18,088 nt of DNA from Streptomyces sp. NRRL WC-3549 (GCF_000721935.1 NZ_KL585387.1:92591-110678), one strand, 5' to 3'; shown: positions 1 through 7,520, counted from the stretch's first letter. Notes: generated by a model from the sequence alone, not told the origin. Numbers and translations are program-made.

Positions 1-1
1 G

Positions 2-64
2 GGCCCGCTGCCGTGGCGGGAGCGGTTCGCGGCCGTCAACGGGGAGCGTGCCGCGCCGTGCTGA
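2..64 (+). CDS. possible 3' end of an upstream gene (partial)
   Basis: Reading in frame from position 2 gives a 20-residue tail (GPLPWRERFAAVNGERAAPC) ending in TGA at 62-64. Codons mostly end in G or C, as in neighbouring genes, and the stop falls before the TetR leader. The piece is too short to assign a family. It may be only a chance open stretch in high-GC DNA. Confidence 0.3.
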   Translation, partial: GPLPWRERFAAVNGERAAPC

Positions 65-129
65 GACATGAGTTCGGGGCGGGCGTGGCGGCGCGCCGAG
101 GCGGGGGTTCGGGGGCGGGGGCGAGGACA

Positions 130-145
130 ATGGCGCAGGCGCCAT
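130..145. promoter_or_regulatory. candidate operator palindrome upstream of the TetR gene
   Basis: ATGGCGC and GCGCCAT form perfect 7-bp arms around a 2-bp AG centre, about 90 bp before the TetR start. TetR-family proteins usually bind such short dyads and often repress their own gene, so autoregulation is a reasonable inference. No convincing -10/-35 pair could be placed around it. Confidence 0.4.
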
Positions 146-219
146 GCAGAGGTGACGCATCCTCGCCCGCGCTCGCGACACCGCTCAGCCGCCGCGAACG
201 GACGGAGATGTGGCAGACG

Positions 220-226
220 AAGGAGG
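220..226 (+). promoter_or_regulatory. ribosome binding site that decides the TetR start
   Basis: AAGGAGG lies 7 nt before the GTG at 234. This favours that codon over the in-frame GTG at 210, which would put the Shine-Dalgarno sequence inside the coding region. Confidence 0.6.
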
Positions 227-233
227 AACCGTC

Positions 234-878
234 GTGGATGTCTCGGTGGACCAGGTGACCGGCACGATCGACCTGGCTCGCACCCGGGCCCGTGGGCAGC
301 TTCTGGAAGCGGGGCTGGAGCTGTTCGGGGTCTACGGCTACGCGCAGACGTCGGAGCAGGCGCTGTGCGAGGTGGCCGGGGTGCCGGAGGAGGTGCTGTG
401 GGAGGAGTTCGGCTCCCGGGAGGGGGTGCTGATGGCCATCCACAACCGGGTGACCACCAAGGGCCTGCGGGCGTCCGAACAGGCGCTGCTCTCGGAGGGC
501 ATGGACGACTGCCCGTTGGCGATGCGCTTCCGGCGCCTCTTCGACGCGTACGTCTACGCGGTGACCAGGGACCTCCGTGAGGCCCGGGTGACGTTCGTGG
601 AGGTGCTGGGGGTCAGTCCGGCGGTGGACGAGCACTGCAAGCGGTGGAAGGACCTGTGGACGGACTTCCTGACGGGTGAGGCCGAACGGGCCGCCGTGCG
701 CGGCGAGGTGGAGGATCGGGACCACCGTGTGGTGGTGCTGGTGATGGTGGGCACCGTGCACGAGTTGATGGCCCACCACAGCCGCCGCGCGCGGCGGGCC
801 CGGCCCGAAGAGGTGTCGCAGGAACTCACCACGCTGGGCCTGGAGATGATGGGCATCGCGAAGCCCAACGCGGAGTAG
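234..878 (+). CDS. TetR-family transcriptional regulator
   Basis: This is a 214-residue DNA-binding regulator, a normal length for TetR proteins. The N-terminal helix-turn-helix lies at roughly residues 13-60: a helix with GQLLEAGLELFGVYGYAQTS, then EQALCEVAGVPEEVLWEEFGSREGVL, matching the TetR pattern of a turn followed by an aromatic residue and a 'hook' into helix 4. The rest is the helical ligand-binding and dimerisation domain, which does not reveal the ligand. The recognition helix (VPEEVLWEEFGS) is acidic and departs from the common 'S.gtlY.hF.sKe' form. The start is GTG 234 because of the AAGGAGG site; GTG 210 is the alternative and adds 8 residues. The gene stands alone, converges with the EEP gene 47 bp downstream, and has a candidate operator at 130-145. 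The regulated target cannot be told from this window. Confidence 0.85.
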   Translation: MDVSVDQVTGTIDLARTRARGQLLEAGLELFGVYGYAQTSEQALCEVAGVPEEVLWEEFGSREGVLMAIHNRVTTKGLRASEQALLSEGMDDCPLAMRFRRLFDAYVYAVTRDLREARVTFVEVLGVSPAVDEHCKRWKDLWTDFLTGEAERAAVRGEVEDRDHRVVVLVMVGTVHELMAHHSRRARRARPEEVSQELTTLGLEMMGIAKPNAE

Positions 879-925
879 TGGACCCGGGGGCCGCGTACCG
901 GTGGGTGCGGACGTGGCACGCCGCG

Positions 926-1918
926 TCAGAGTCCGATGCGGGCCGCGACGGGCAGATGGTCGCTGCCCGTCGCCGGGAGGGACCAGAGGCGGGCGACCGT
1001 CGCCCCGCGCGTCAGGATCTGGTCGATCCTGGCCACAGGCAGCCTCTTGGGCCAGCTGAACGCGAAGTCCGTGTCCGGCCGGGTCGTGCGGGAGGTGACC
1101 GGGTCCAGGCCGCGGTCGTCCAACGTGCTGTTCAGGTCACCGAGCAGGATCACCCGGTCCACCTCCTCGGCGGCGATCAGCTCCCCGAGGAGCACGGCGC
1201 TCTCGTTCCGCCACCCCGCGCTCAGCCCGCCGAGGCCCAGCCGTACCGAGGGCAGGTGGACGACGTACACGGCGACCTCGCCCTTCGGCGTGGCGGCGGT
1301 GGCCCGCAGCCCCCGGTCCCAGCCGTAGGCGATCCCCTCCGGCTTGATGTCGGCCTTCCGCACGTCGGACAGCGGGTACTTCGACCACAGTCCGACCGTG
1401 CCCCGGGTCGCGTGGTACGGGTGGTCGGCGCCCAGTACCGCCTGGTAGGCCGGGATCGCGGCGGGCATCAGCTCCTCCAGGGCGATCAGGTCGGCGCCCG
1501 TGCGCCGTAGCGCGCGCGCCGTCCCGGACGGGTCGGGGTTCACGTCGCTGACGTTGTGCTGGACGGCCGTGAGGTCCCCGTCGCCCCGGTCGCCGCCCGG
1601 GAGGAGCAGCCCGCCGAAGAGCGCGGCCCACGCGACGGCAGGCAGCAGCAGCGCGCTCAGAGCGGTGTACGAGCGGCGTACCAGGGCCGGGACGAGTAGG
1701 ACGGGGACGGCGAGACCCAGCCACGGCAGGAACGTCTCCAGCAGGCTGCCGAGGTGGGCCCGGGTGTCGGGGACGACGGCGTGGAAGACCAGCAGGAGCG
1801 CCACCAGCACGGCCGCCGACGCGAGGACCCGCCCCCGTGCCCAGCCCCAGCGGCGTGTGCCGCTCCTCGTCCGCCTCAACGCCCCGTCCCTGCCCTGTCC
1901 CTGTCCCTGTCCCGCCAT
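926..1918 (-). CDS. membrane-anchored endonuclease/exonuclease/phosphatase (EEP) family protein
   Basis: The 330-residue protein has an N-terminal membrane region with about three hydrophobic segments (near residues 31-50, 66-81 and 86-107). An EEP (DNase I-like) domain follows from about residue 115, probably facing outside the cell. The metal and catalytic motifs are all visible: QHNV (N122), the ALEEL glutamate (148/149), GLWSKYPL (177-183), VHLPS with H221, GDLNS with D261 and N263, RIDQIL with D299, and GSDHLPV with D320/H321. Members of the fold cut phosphodiester or phosphomonoester bonds in nucleic acids, phospholipids or inositol phosphates; the substrate here is unknown. The first residues, MAGQGQGQG, come from a CCCTGT tandem repeat, so the exact start is uncertain and a more internal GTG near residue 31 is possible. 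It lies downstream of the SGNH hydrolase gene on the same strand, 149 bp away, so it is probably transcribed separately. Confidence 0.85.
   Translation of the reverse strand: MAGQGQGQGRDGALRRTRSGTRRWGWARGRVLASAAVLVALLLVFHAVVPDTRAHLGSLLETFLPWLGLAVPVLLVPALVRRSYTALSALLLPAVAWAALFGGLLLPGGDRGDGDLTAVQHNVSDVNPDPSGTARALRRTGADLIALEELMPAAIPAYQAVLGADHPYHATRGTVGLWSKYPLSDVRKADIKPEGIAYGWDRGLRATAATPKGEVAVYVVHLPSVRLGLGGLSAGWRNESAVLLGELIAAEEVDRVILLGDLNSTLDDRGLDPVTSRTTRPDTDFAFSWPKRLPVARIDQILTRGATVARLWSLPATGSDHLPVAARIGL
1893..1913. repeat. short tandem repeat CCCTGT x3.5
   Basis: Three exact CCCTGT units plus a CCC partial unit sit at the 5' end of the EEP gene and encode Gly-Gln dipeptides. A gain or loss of one unit would keep the reading frame. 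Confidence 0.75.
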
Positions 1919-2053
1919 GTCCGCCCCACGACGCCCGTCCCCGTGCCGGGCCGGTGCCGCCTGTCATGACCGACGCGGAGCCCACCCGCCGCGGTTCCGG
2001 TGCGTCGCCCTCCGGCACAGGTCGCGGTGGGCGCGTGCGGCGTGACGGAGGGG

Positions 2054-2067
2054 CGGGCCGTGGCCCG
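2054..2067 (-). terminator. short hairpin right after the SGNH hydrolase stop
   Basis: CGGGCC-AC-GGCCCG on the minus strand directly follows the stop codon at 2068-2070. It would fold as a 5-bp GC stem with a 4-nt loop. There is no T-run, which is usual in Streptomyces, and the stem is short, so support is modest. Confidence 0.35.
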
Positions 2068-2766
2068 TCAGGCGGAGGCCAGGGCCCCCGCGTACCGGCC
2101 GCCGACGCCCCACGCCTGGTACAGGGCGTCGGCGAAGGCGGCGGCCAGGCGGTGTTCACCCGTGGGGCCGGGATGGGTGCCGTCGTAGGTGTCCGTGTGG
2201 ATGTCGTAGCCCTGCGGGCGGGAGGCGAGCACCAGCGGGGAGGAGGTCGTGTCCAGGTCGGCCACGGCCTTCGCGAGGAGCGCGTTGAAGCGGTCGCACT
2301 CGGTGGCGAAGGGGGCGTCCGACTCTGCGCGTATGTTCGGTATGACGGGGAGCAGGACCATCTTGACGTGCGGGTTCGCCGTGCGCGCCGCCGCGATGAA
2401 CTCCCGCGTGTTCAGGGCCGTCTGCCCGCTGTCCGTGTAGAAGCCGAGGTCTATCAGGCCGAGCGAGACCAGCAGGACGTCCGCCCGGGAGGCCCGGACC
2501 GCGTCGGCGATGACCGGGGCCATGTGCAGCCAGCCCTCGCCCCAGCCGGCCAGGTGCCGGCGGGCGGCGACGGGGAAGGACGGGTCGCCGTACGTGTGGG
2601 AGAGCGGGGCGCCGGCCTCGGTGTCGTACAGCTCGGTGCGCGGGCCGGTGATCGCGTAGCCGCCGTCGCCGAGCGTCGCCTCCAGGTGCTGCCACATGCG
2701 GTAGCGCCAGGTGAAGTCGCCGGAACGCCCGATGGTCATGGAGTCGCCGACGAAGAGAAAACGCAT
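2068..2766 (-). CDS. SGNH/GDSL-family hydrolase
   Basis: The 232-residue protein starts MRFLFVGDSMTIG, which places the GDS block (nucleophile S9) at the extreme N-terminus as in cytoplasmic SGNH hydrolases. Block V is YDGTHP, with D195 and H198 completing the Ser-Asp-His triad. The family hydrolyses esters, often acyl or acetyl groups on lipids or sugars; no substrate can be assigned. Block III, usually GxND, reads GLID (103-106), so the Asn that normally helps form the oxyanion hole is Ile here. The start at 2766 was chosen because an upstream ATG (2856) would add 30 residues of non-conserved sequence and overlap the divergent gene. No signal peptide is visible. Only 58 bp separate it from the divergent gene at 2825, so their promoters must be close or shared. 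Confidence 0.82.
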   Translation of the reverse strand: MRFLFVGDSMTIGRSGDFTWRYRMWQHLEATLGDGGYAITGPRTELYDTEAGAPLSHTYGDPSFPVAARRHLAGWGEGWLHMAPVIADAVRASRADVLLVSLGLIDLGFYTDSGQTALNTREFIAAARTANPHVKMVLLPVIPNIRAESDAPFATECDRFNALLAKAVADLDTTSSPLVLASRPQGYDIHTDTYDGTHPGPTGEHRLAAAFADALYQAWGVGGRYAGALASA

Positions 2767-2824
2767 GGCCACATCATGTCCGATCACTGCTACGGCCCGG
2801 TACGTGACGGTGGACACTTGTGGC

Positions 2825-3826
2825 ATGAGACCGTCGCTGATCCGCTTCGCCGCCACCGCTGCCGTCGTTCTGCTGTGCGCCGGGACGTCACCGGCCGTGG
2901 CGGACGACGGGAAGGCCGATCAGAGCTTCACGATCGAGGACCCCCGGATCACCGAGTCCAGCGGTCTCGCCGCCAGCCGCCTGCACCCCGGGATCTACTG
3001 GACGCACAACGACAGCGACGACGGGCCGTACGTCTTCGCCGTCGACTCCCGGACCGGGAAGACCGTCGCGAGGGTCACCATGCGCGGGGTCGGTGAGCCG
3101 CGTGACGTGGAGGCGATATCGCTCGGACCGGACGGCAACCTGTACGTCGGTGACATCGGCGACAACCTCGACGGCACCTGGGACCACGTCTGGATCTACC
3201 GCTTCCCCGAACCGAAGGAGCTCGCGGACACCACCGTGCAGGCCACCCAGTTCGACGTGAAGTACGCCGACGGGCCCCGCAACGCCGAGGCGCTGATGGT
3301 CCATCCGAAGACGGGCCGGGTCTACATCGCGTCGAAGAACGAGGGCGGCGGCGGGCTCTACGAAGGCCCCAAGAAGCTGACCACGGGCACCACCAACGTG
3401 TTCCGGCGGGTCGGCGAGGTGCCGTGGGTGACGGACGGCGCGTTCTCGCCGGACGGCGGGCACCTGGTGCTGCGCTCCTACTTCAGCGCCCGGGGATACG
3501 TGTTCGAGGACGGCCGGCTCGGCGCCGACCACGCGGTGCAGGCCCCGCTGCAGCGGCAGTCCGAGTCCGTGACGTACACCGCCGACGGCTCGGCGATGAT
3601 GTTCGGCTCCGAGGGGGAGGGCAGCCGGGTCGTGCGCGTCGAGGCCACGGCGGAGGACGGGTACGACGGGAAGAAGGAGGGCGGTGGCGCATCGCCCTCC
3701 GAGGCGGCCTCGGGGGCCGGTGGCGGGGGCGCGGACCGGGCCGACAAGGGCACCGTGACCGGTGGCGCGGTGCTGCTCGCCGTGATCGGCCTGGCCGTCC
3801 TCGGCTTCCGGAAGCGGCGCGGCTGA
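2825..3826 (+). CDS. secreted, membrane-anchored propeller-like protein
   Basis: The 333-residue protein has a signal peptide (MRPSLIRFAATAAVVLLCAG, then an AVA-DD cleavage-like site near residue 27). A long extracytoplasmic domain follows, then a Gly/Ala/Ser-rich linker (about 285-305), one hydrophobic segment (about 309-328) and a basic end (RKRRG), so it is probably held on the outer face of the membrane. The body contains repeated strand-like blocks: HNDSDDGPYVFAVDSRTGKT, AISLGPDGNLYVGDIGDN, AEALMVHPKTGRVYIASK, DGAFSPDGGHLVLRSY and VTYTADGSAMMFGSEGEG. These suggest a beta-propeller like the WD40/NHL or phytase-like esterase folds. No catalytic motif is recognised. The start follows the signal peptide; an ATG at 2711 would place 38 odd residues before it. 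It is divergent from the SGNH gene and converges on the PPOX gene. Confidence 0.75.
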   Translation: MRPSLIRFAATAAVVLLCAGTSPAVADDGKADQSFTIEDPRITESSGLAASRLHPGIYWTHNDSDDGPYVFAVDSRTGKTVARVTMRGVGEPRDVEAISLGPDGNLYVGDIGDNLDGTWDHVWIYRFPEPKELADTTVQATQFDVKYADGPRNAEALMVHPKTGRVYIASKNEGGGGLYEGPKKLTTGTTNVFRRVGEVPWVTDGAFSPDGGHLVLRSYFSARGYVFEDGRLGADHAVQAPLQRQSESVTYTADGSAMMFGSEGEGSRVVRVEATAEDGYDGKKEGGGASPSEAASGAGGGGADRADKGTVTGGAVLLAVIGLAVLGFRKRRG

Positions 3827-3862
3827 CCGGGCGCGGCCTCCCCGCCTCCGCTCGTCGGTCAG
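3823..3862. terminator. weak inverted repeat spanning two convergent stop codons
   Basis: CTGACCG (3823-3829) and CGGTCAG (3856-3862) are 7-bp arms with a 26-nt spacer, and each arm contains the stop codon of one convergent gene. It could act as a shared bidirectional terminator, but the loop is long. Confidence 0.3.
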
Positions 3863-4266
3863 TCGTCGGAGAAGGGCCGCAGCTCGTAGTGGAGGGTGCG
3901 GTCGCGCTTCAGCCGGTGGGTGAGCGGGACGGCCACACCCTGGAGCGCCGGATACTTCCGGGACAGGGTCCGGGCGGCGTGCGTGTTCTCCTTCGAACCC
4001 TGCGGCAGGAGCCGCGCCCAGGCCTTCACCGGCGGCCCGGTCGGAGCGCCCCGCACGGTGCAGGGCGCGATCTCCACCACGGGGTGGTTGCGCATCCGGT
4101 CGACCTTCCAGGCCGAGGAGAACGTACGGATGTACGCGTGGTCGCCTTCGACGGCGATGCTGACGGGGGTACGGGCAGCGGATCCGTCCGGCCTGCGGCT
4201 GCTGAGCAGGACGGTGTACTGCTTCACAAAAGGCTCTAGTTCGCGGATCGTCTCCATATGTCCCAT
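3859..4266 (-). CDS. PPOX-class flavin/F420-dependent oxidoreductase-like protein
   Basis: The 135-residue protein fits the small split-barrel (FMN-binding/PPOX) fold, whose actinobacterial members often use coenzyme F420. Seen in sequence: an N-terminal helix ending VKQYTVLLSSRRPDGSAARTPVSIAVEGDHAYI, then RTFSSAWKVDRMRNHPVVEIAPCTVRG, the typical 'kvknlrrnP.V.l.......G' region, and a C-terminal GVAVPLTHRLKRD segment. Members reduce small molecules or bind cofactors; the substrate is unknown. The start could be ATG 4266 or ATG 4257 (METIRELE), and neither has a clear ribosome binding site. It is divergent from the acetyltransferase gene, with a short shared upstream region. Confidence 0.75.
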   Translation of the reverse strand: MGHMETIRELEPFVKQYTVLLSSRRPDGSAARTPVSIAVEGDHAYIRTFSSAWKVDRMRNHPVVEIAPCTVRGAPTGPPVKAWARLLPQGSKENTHAARTLSRKYPALQGVAVPLTHRLKRDRTLHYELRPFSDD

Positions 4267-4305
4267 GGTGCATGAAAAGGGGCGGCCGGGCCGGTGCGCC
4301 CGGCG

Positions 4306-4311
4306 TAGGGT
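4306..4311 (+). promoter_or_regulatory. candidate -10 element for a leaderless acetyltransferase mRNA
   Basis: TAGGGT ends 8 nt before the ATG at 4320. There is no Shine-Dalgarno sequence, and this spacing would put the transcription start at or next to the ATG. A good -35 is not visible. Confidence 0.4.
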
Positions 4312-4319
4312 CCCGCTGC

Positions 4320-4859
4320 ATGACGACGCCTCCCGGGCCCCGGCCCTTCGCCACCCGCCGCCTCGACCTGGTCCCGCTCGACCCGGTGTACGCGGACGAG
4401 ATGGCCGTCGTCCTCGCGGACCCGGGCCTCCACACGTACACGGGAGGCGGCCCCGAGGACGCCCGAGCCCTGCGGGCCCGCTACGCGAGGCAGGCCGCCG
4501 GTTCGCCCGACCCCGCCGAGCTGTGGTGGAACTGGGTGCTGCGGGTCCGTGCCGAGGGGTGTCTGGCCGGTTACGTCCAGGCCACCGTGCGCGGACCGCG
4601 GGCGGAGGTGGCCTGGGTGGTGGGCTCCGGATGGCAGGGCCGGGGATACGCCAAGGAGGCCGCGGCCGGGCTCGTCCGCCGGCTGCTGGACGGGGGAGCG
4701 GTCCGCACCGTCGTCGCCCATGTCCACCCGGAGCACACCGCGTCCGCCGCGGTGGCCGCGGCCGCCGGGCTGGAGCCCACGGCAGAGCGGGAGGACGGGG
4801 AGGTGCGGTGGCGGCGCGAGGCCCCGGGAGGCGCGCGCCCTGGCCATGCCAGGGAATGA
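4320..4859 (+). CDS. GNAT-family N-acetyltransferase
   Basis: This 179-residue protein transfers an acetyl group from acetyl-CoA to an amine. It opens with RPFATRRLDLVPLDPVYADEM, the usual start of RimJ/RimL-like GNAT proteins. Its acetyl-CoA-binding motif A reads AEVAWVVGSGWQGRGYAKEAAAGLV, with the Q/R-x-x-G-x-G/A loop as QGRGYA (about residues 106-111). A later strand, VRTVVAHVHPEHTASAAVAAAAGL, matches the GNAT 'N/H-xx-S..v..k.GF' segment. The acceptor substrate is unknown. ATG 4320 is preferred over ATG 4272 because TAGGGT lies just upstream of it and because homologue-like sequence begins there. It is monocistronic and divergent from the PPOX gene. Confidence 0.8.
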   Translation: MTTPPGPRPFATRRLDLVPLDPVYADEMAVVLADPGLHTYTGGGPEDARALRARYARQAAGSPDPAELWWNWVLRVRAEGCLAGYVQATVRGPRAEVAWVVGSGWQGRGYAKEAAAGLVRRLLDGGAVRTVVAHVHPEHTASAAVAAAAGLEPTAEREDGEVRWRREAPGGARPGHARE

Positions 4860-5031
4860 GATGTCCGATACCGTCTTAATCACCCTGTTCGCGTGGGGTG
4901 AGGTGGTGGACGTGCGGCCCGGGAGACCGGGGCCGTGGGGTGCGGCTCCCGCCTGAGGCGCCACGGCGCCCCGGCCCACGGCGGACGAGCGGGACGGCGG
5001 ACAGCCCCGATCGATCGACGAAGGACCCTCC

Positions 5032-6780
5032 GTGGACGAACTGGGAAGGCGGGAAGCCCTGCGGCTCGCCGGACTCACCGCGGCGGCCGATCCGGGCATG
5101 GACCGCTTCGCCAGGATGGTCGCCCGGTCCCTGGGCGTCCCCGTCGCGCTGGTGGCGATCCTGGAACCCGACCGGCAGGTCTTCCCCGGCATGGTCGGGC
5201 TGGAAGAGCCCTGGGCGGCACGGCGGCACACACCCCTGAGCCACTCCTTCTGCCAGCACGTCGTCGCCCGAGGCGAACCGCTGATCCTCAACGACACGCG
5301 GCTGCACCGGCTCACCTGCACCAGCCTCGCCATTCCCGACCTCCAGGTCATCGCCTACGCCGGCATGCCGCTGACCGACGCGGACGGCCACGTCCTCGGA
5401 TCGCTCTGCGCCATCGACCACGAGCCCCGTGAGTGGTCCGAGGACGAACTGCGCGACCTCGACGACCTGTCCGCGGCCTGCTCGGTGGAGCTGCGCCTGC
5501 GCATCGCCACCGAGCAGATCCGGCGCGACCGCGACCACGCCGGCGTGCTGCTGCGCGCCTCGGTCGAGCTGGGCCGCTCCCGCGAACTCACGGACCTGGT
5601 CCGACGGCTGCGCCTCCTGTTCGAGGGCCCGGCCGAACCGTCGTACGTGGGGCTTCTGCTCGCCGACGGGCGAGGGCTGTGGCGGGTGGCCGACCCGGAC
5701 ACCGTACGGTCGGCGGAGGCCGACGTCGACCGGCTGGAACGGAACGCGCGCTTCCCCAGCTCCCAGGCGATGCGCGAGCAGCGCACCGTCTTCGTGCCCG
5801 ACCACGCCGCACTCGTCGACGGCTTCGGCCCCGAGGCCGTGGCCGCCTACGACGCCCGGGGCCTCCGCTCCGTCCTGTGCGTCCCGCTGCCGCGCGGGCG
5901 CGGGGTGCTGACGTGGTGCTGGGCCGAGCCGCACGTCCTGACCGTCACCGAGAAAGCGGTCCTGACGGCCGTCGCGGGGTACGCCGGCCAGGCGGTGGAG
6001 CGCACGCTCTTCGTGGAGAACCGGCTCAGCGCCGCCGAGCAGTTGCAGTCGGCCATGCTCACCGCCCTGCCCGCCGTGCCCGGCCTGGAGATGACGGCCC
6101 TCTACCTGCCCGCCGCCGACCAGGCCATGGTCGGCGGCGACTGGTACGACGCCTACCTGGTGCCGGACGGGACGGCCGGCCGGCAGCCCGCGCTGATGCT
6201 CTCCATCGGCGACGTCATCGGCCACGACATGCGGGCCGCCGCCGTGATGAGCCAGGCCCGCAGCATGCTGCGCCAGGCCACCCTCGGGGACCCCGCGCAC
6301 TCGCCCGCCGCCGCCCTGGCCGCCGTCGACAGCACCTTCTCCGTCCTCCCCCTCGGCCCCGGCGCCACCGCCGTGCACGCCCGTCTGGACCCGGGCGCGG
6401 ACCGGTGGCGGCTGACCTGGTCCAACGCCGGCCACACACCGCCCCTGCTGCGCCTGCCGGACGGCCGCGTCTCGGTCCTGCGCGAGCACGACCTGCTGCT
6501 GCTGGGCCTGCCGGCCGGGCCGTGGCGCCGAGAGCACACCCGCGAACTCCCGCCGGGCAGTGTGCTGATGCTCTACACCGACGGTCTGGTCGAGCGCCGC
6601 GGCAGCGACCTCGACGACGGCATCGCGCAGGCGGAGGCGATGCTGTCCGCGCACGGGGACCGGCCCCTGCCGGAACTCCTGGAGGCGATCTCCCGCAGAC
6701 TGGGGGACGCCCCGCGCTCCGACGACGTGGCCGTCCTCGTGCTCCGCGTCACCGGACCGGGCGCGGGCGGGCCGTGCTGA
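5032..6780 (+). CDS. GAF-GAF-PP2C (SpoIIE/RsbU-type) protein phosphatase
   Basis: This 582-residue cytoplasmic protein should dephosphorylate phosphoserine or phosphothreonine on a regulator, typically an anti-sigma-factor antagonist. The first GAF domain (about 20-155) carries SHSFCQHVV (70-78) and GSLCAID (123-129). A second, less conserved GAF domain lies at about 170-325. The PP2C domain (about 345-575) has VGGDWYDAY (367-375, metal aspartate D370), IGDVIGHDMRAA (392-403, D394), WSNAGHTPPLL (463-473), YTDGLVERRG (515-524, D517) and DDVAVLVLR (564-572), so the metal-binding aspartates are intact. No transmembrane segment or RsbW-like kinase domain is fused to it. The start is GTG 5032, with AAGGA 6 nt before it. 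No anti-sigma factor or STAS gene is adjacent. The GAF ligand is unknown. Confidence 0.9.
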   Translation: MDELGRREALRLAGLTAAADPGMDRFARMVARSLGVPVALVAILEPDRQVFPGMVGLEEPWAARRHTPLSHSFCQHVVARGEPLILNDTRLHRLTCTSLAIPDLQVIAYAGMPLTDADGHVLGSLCAIDHEPREWSEDELRDLDDLSAACSVELRLRIATEQIRRDRDHAGVLLRASVELGRSRELTDLVRRLRLLFEGPAEPSYVGLLLADGRGLWRVADPDTVRSAEADVDRLERNARFPSSQAMREQRTVFVPDHAALVDGFGPEAVAAYDARGLRSVLCVPLPRGRGVLTWCWAEPHVLTVTEKAVLTAVAGYAGQAVERTLFVENRLSAAEQLQSAMLTALPAVPGLEMTALYLPAADQAMVGGDWYDAYLVPDGTAGRQPALMLSIGDVIGHDMRAAAVMSQARSMLRQATLGDPAHSPAAALAAVDSTFSVLPLGPGATAVHARLDPGADRWRLTWSNAGHTPPLLRLPDGRVSVLREHDLLLLGLPAGPWRREHTRELPPGSVLMLYTDGLVERRGSDLDDGIAQAEAMLSAHGDRPLPELLEAISRRLGDAPRSDDVAVLVLRVTGPGAGGPC

Positions 6781-6805
6781 CGCCCGCAGCCCCCTCCGAC
6801 ACTCC

Positions 6806-7417
6806 TCAGGCGCGCGGGCGCCCGGCGGCTACCGCGGCCGCCACGTCGAGGGTCACCTCGGCCCCGATCGAGCCGGGCAGCGCGGCCGTCTGGCCGGGGG
6901 CGTACACCTCGTGGTTGTCGTAGCCGCAGCCGGTGGGCTCGGTGAGGACGTGCACCCGGCCGTGCCTGCGGTCGATGATCACGTAGACCGGGATCTTGGC
7001 CTCGGCGTACGCGGCGACCTTGTTGCGCAGGTCGTTCTTGTAGTTGCCCGAGGTCACCTCCAGCACGAGGCGGAAGACGGCCGGGTCGTAGCAGTTGTTC
7101 TCGATCAGGTGCGCGTCGAAGTCGGCGTCGACGATCGCCAGGTCCGGGACGGCGTAGTCCTCGGGGCTGCCGGGCAGCCAGAGGCCGACGGCCTGGAGGA
7201 CCTCCGTCTCTCCGTCGTCGAGCCCGGCCGCGATGAAGGGCCGCATGATCTTGGTCAGAGCGCGGGCGTGCGGGCCGTCCGGGGGTGGGGCCACGGTGAT
7301 GACGCCTCCGATGATCTCGACGCGATGCCCCGGAAGCCGCTCCATGAGGCGGTTCGCCGTCACGAGCATGGGTTCCGGCTCATCGTCACAGGGGTGCTCG
7401 ACTGCTGCTGCAGACAT
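6806..7417 (-). CDS. Uma2-family (DUF820) putative nuclease-fold protein
   Basis: The 203-residue protein has the PD-(D/E)XK-like pattern of the Uma2 family. Visible elements are VEIIGGVITVAPPP with E34, YAVPDLAIVD with D92, RLVLEVTS with E120, and NKVAAYAEAKIPVYVIID with K133. All putative metal and catalytic positions are present. The family is abundant and highly duplicated in Streptomyces and cyanobacteria; a nuclease role is predicted from the fold, but the biology is unclear. AGGAGG (7424-7429, seen as CCTCCT on the plus strand) lies 6 nt before the ATG, so the start is well supported. The gene stands alone, converging on the phosphatase with 25 bp between them. It follows serC on the same strand but is separated from it by a terminator hairpin. 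Confidence 0.85.
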   Translation of the reverse strand: MSAAAVEHPCDDEPEPMLVTANRLMERLPGHRVEIIGGVITVAPPPDGPHARALTKIMRPFIAAGLDDGETEVLQAVGLWLPGSPEDYAVPDLAIVDADFDAHLIENNCYDPAVFRLVLEVTSGNYKNDLRNKVAAYAEAKIPVYVIIDRRHGRVHVLTEPTGCGYDNHEVYAPGQTAALPGSIGAEVTLDVAAAVAAGRPRA

Positions 7418-7520
7418 TGCGGGCCTCCTGGCATGGCTGGTGTCGAGGCCATCATCGTAGAACGGGGTGCCCCGGGCCGTCCCGCAGGCAGGGGATCACC
7501 CTGTCGGGTGGCAGCGGAAA

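Noticed and set aside
1137..2159. A 340-codon minus-strand open frame overlapping the EEP gene
   Set aside because: It is out of frame with the EEP motifs and has Arg/Pro/Gly-biased composition with no domain.
6806..7417. A restriction or phage-defence module
   Set aside because: The Uma2 protein has a nuclease-like fold but is alone, with no methylase, helicase, toxin partner or defence gene nearby.
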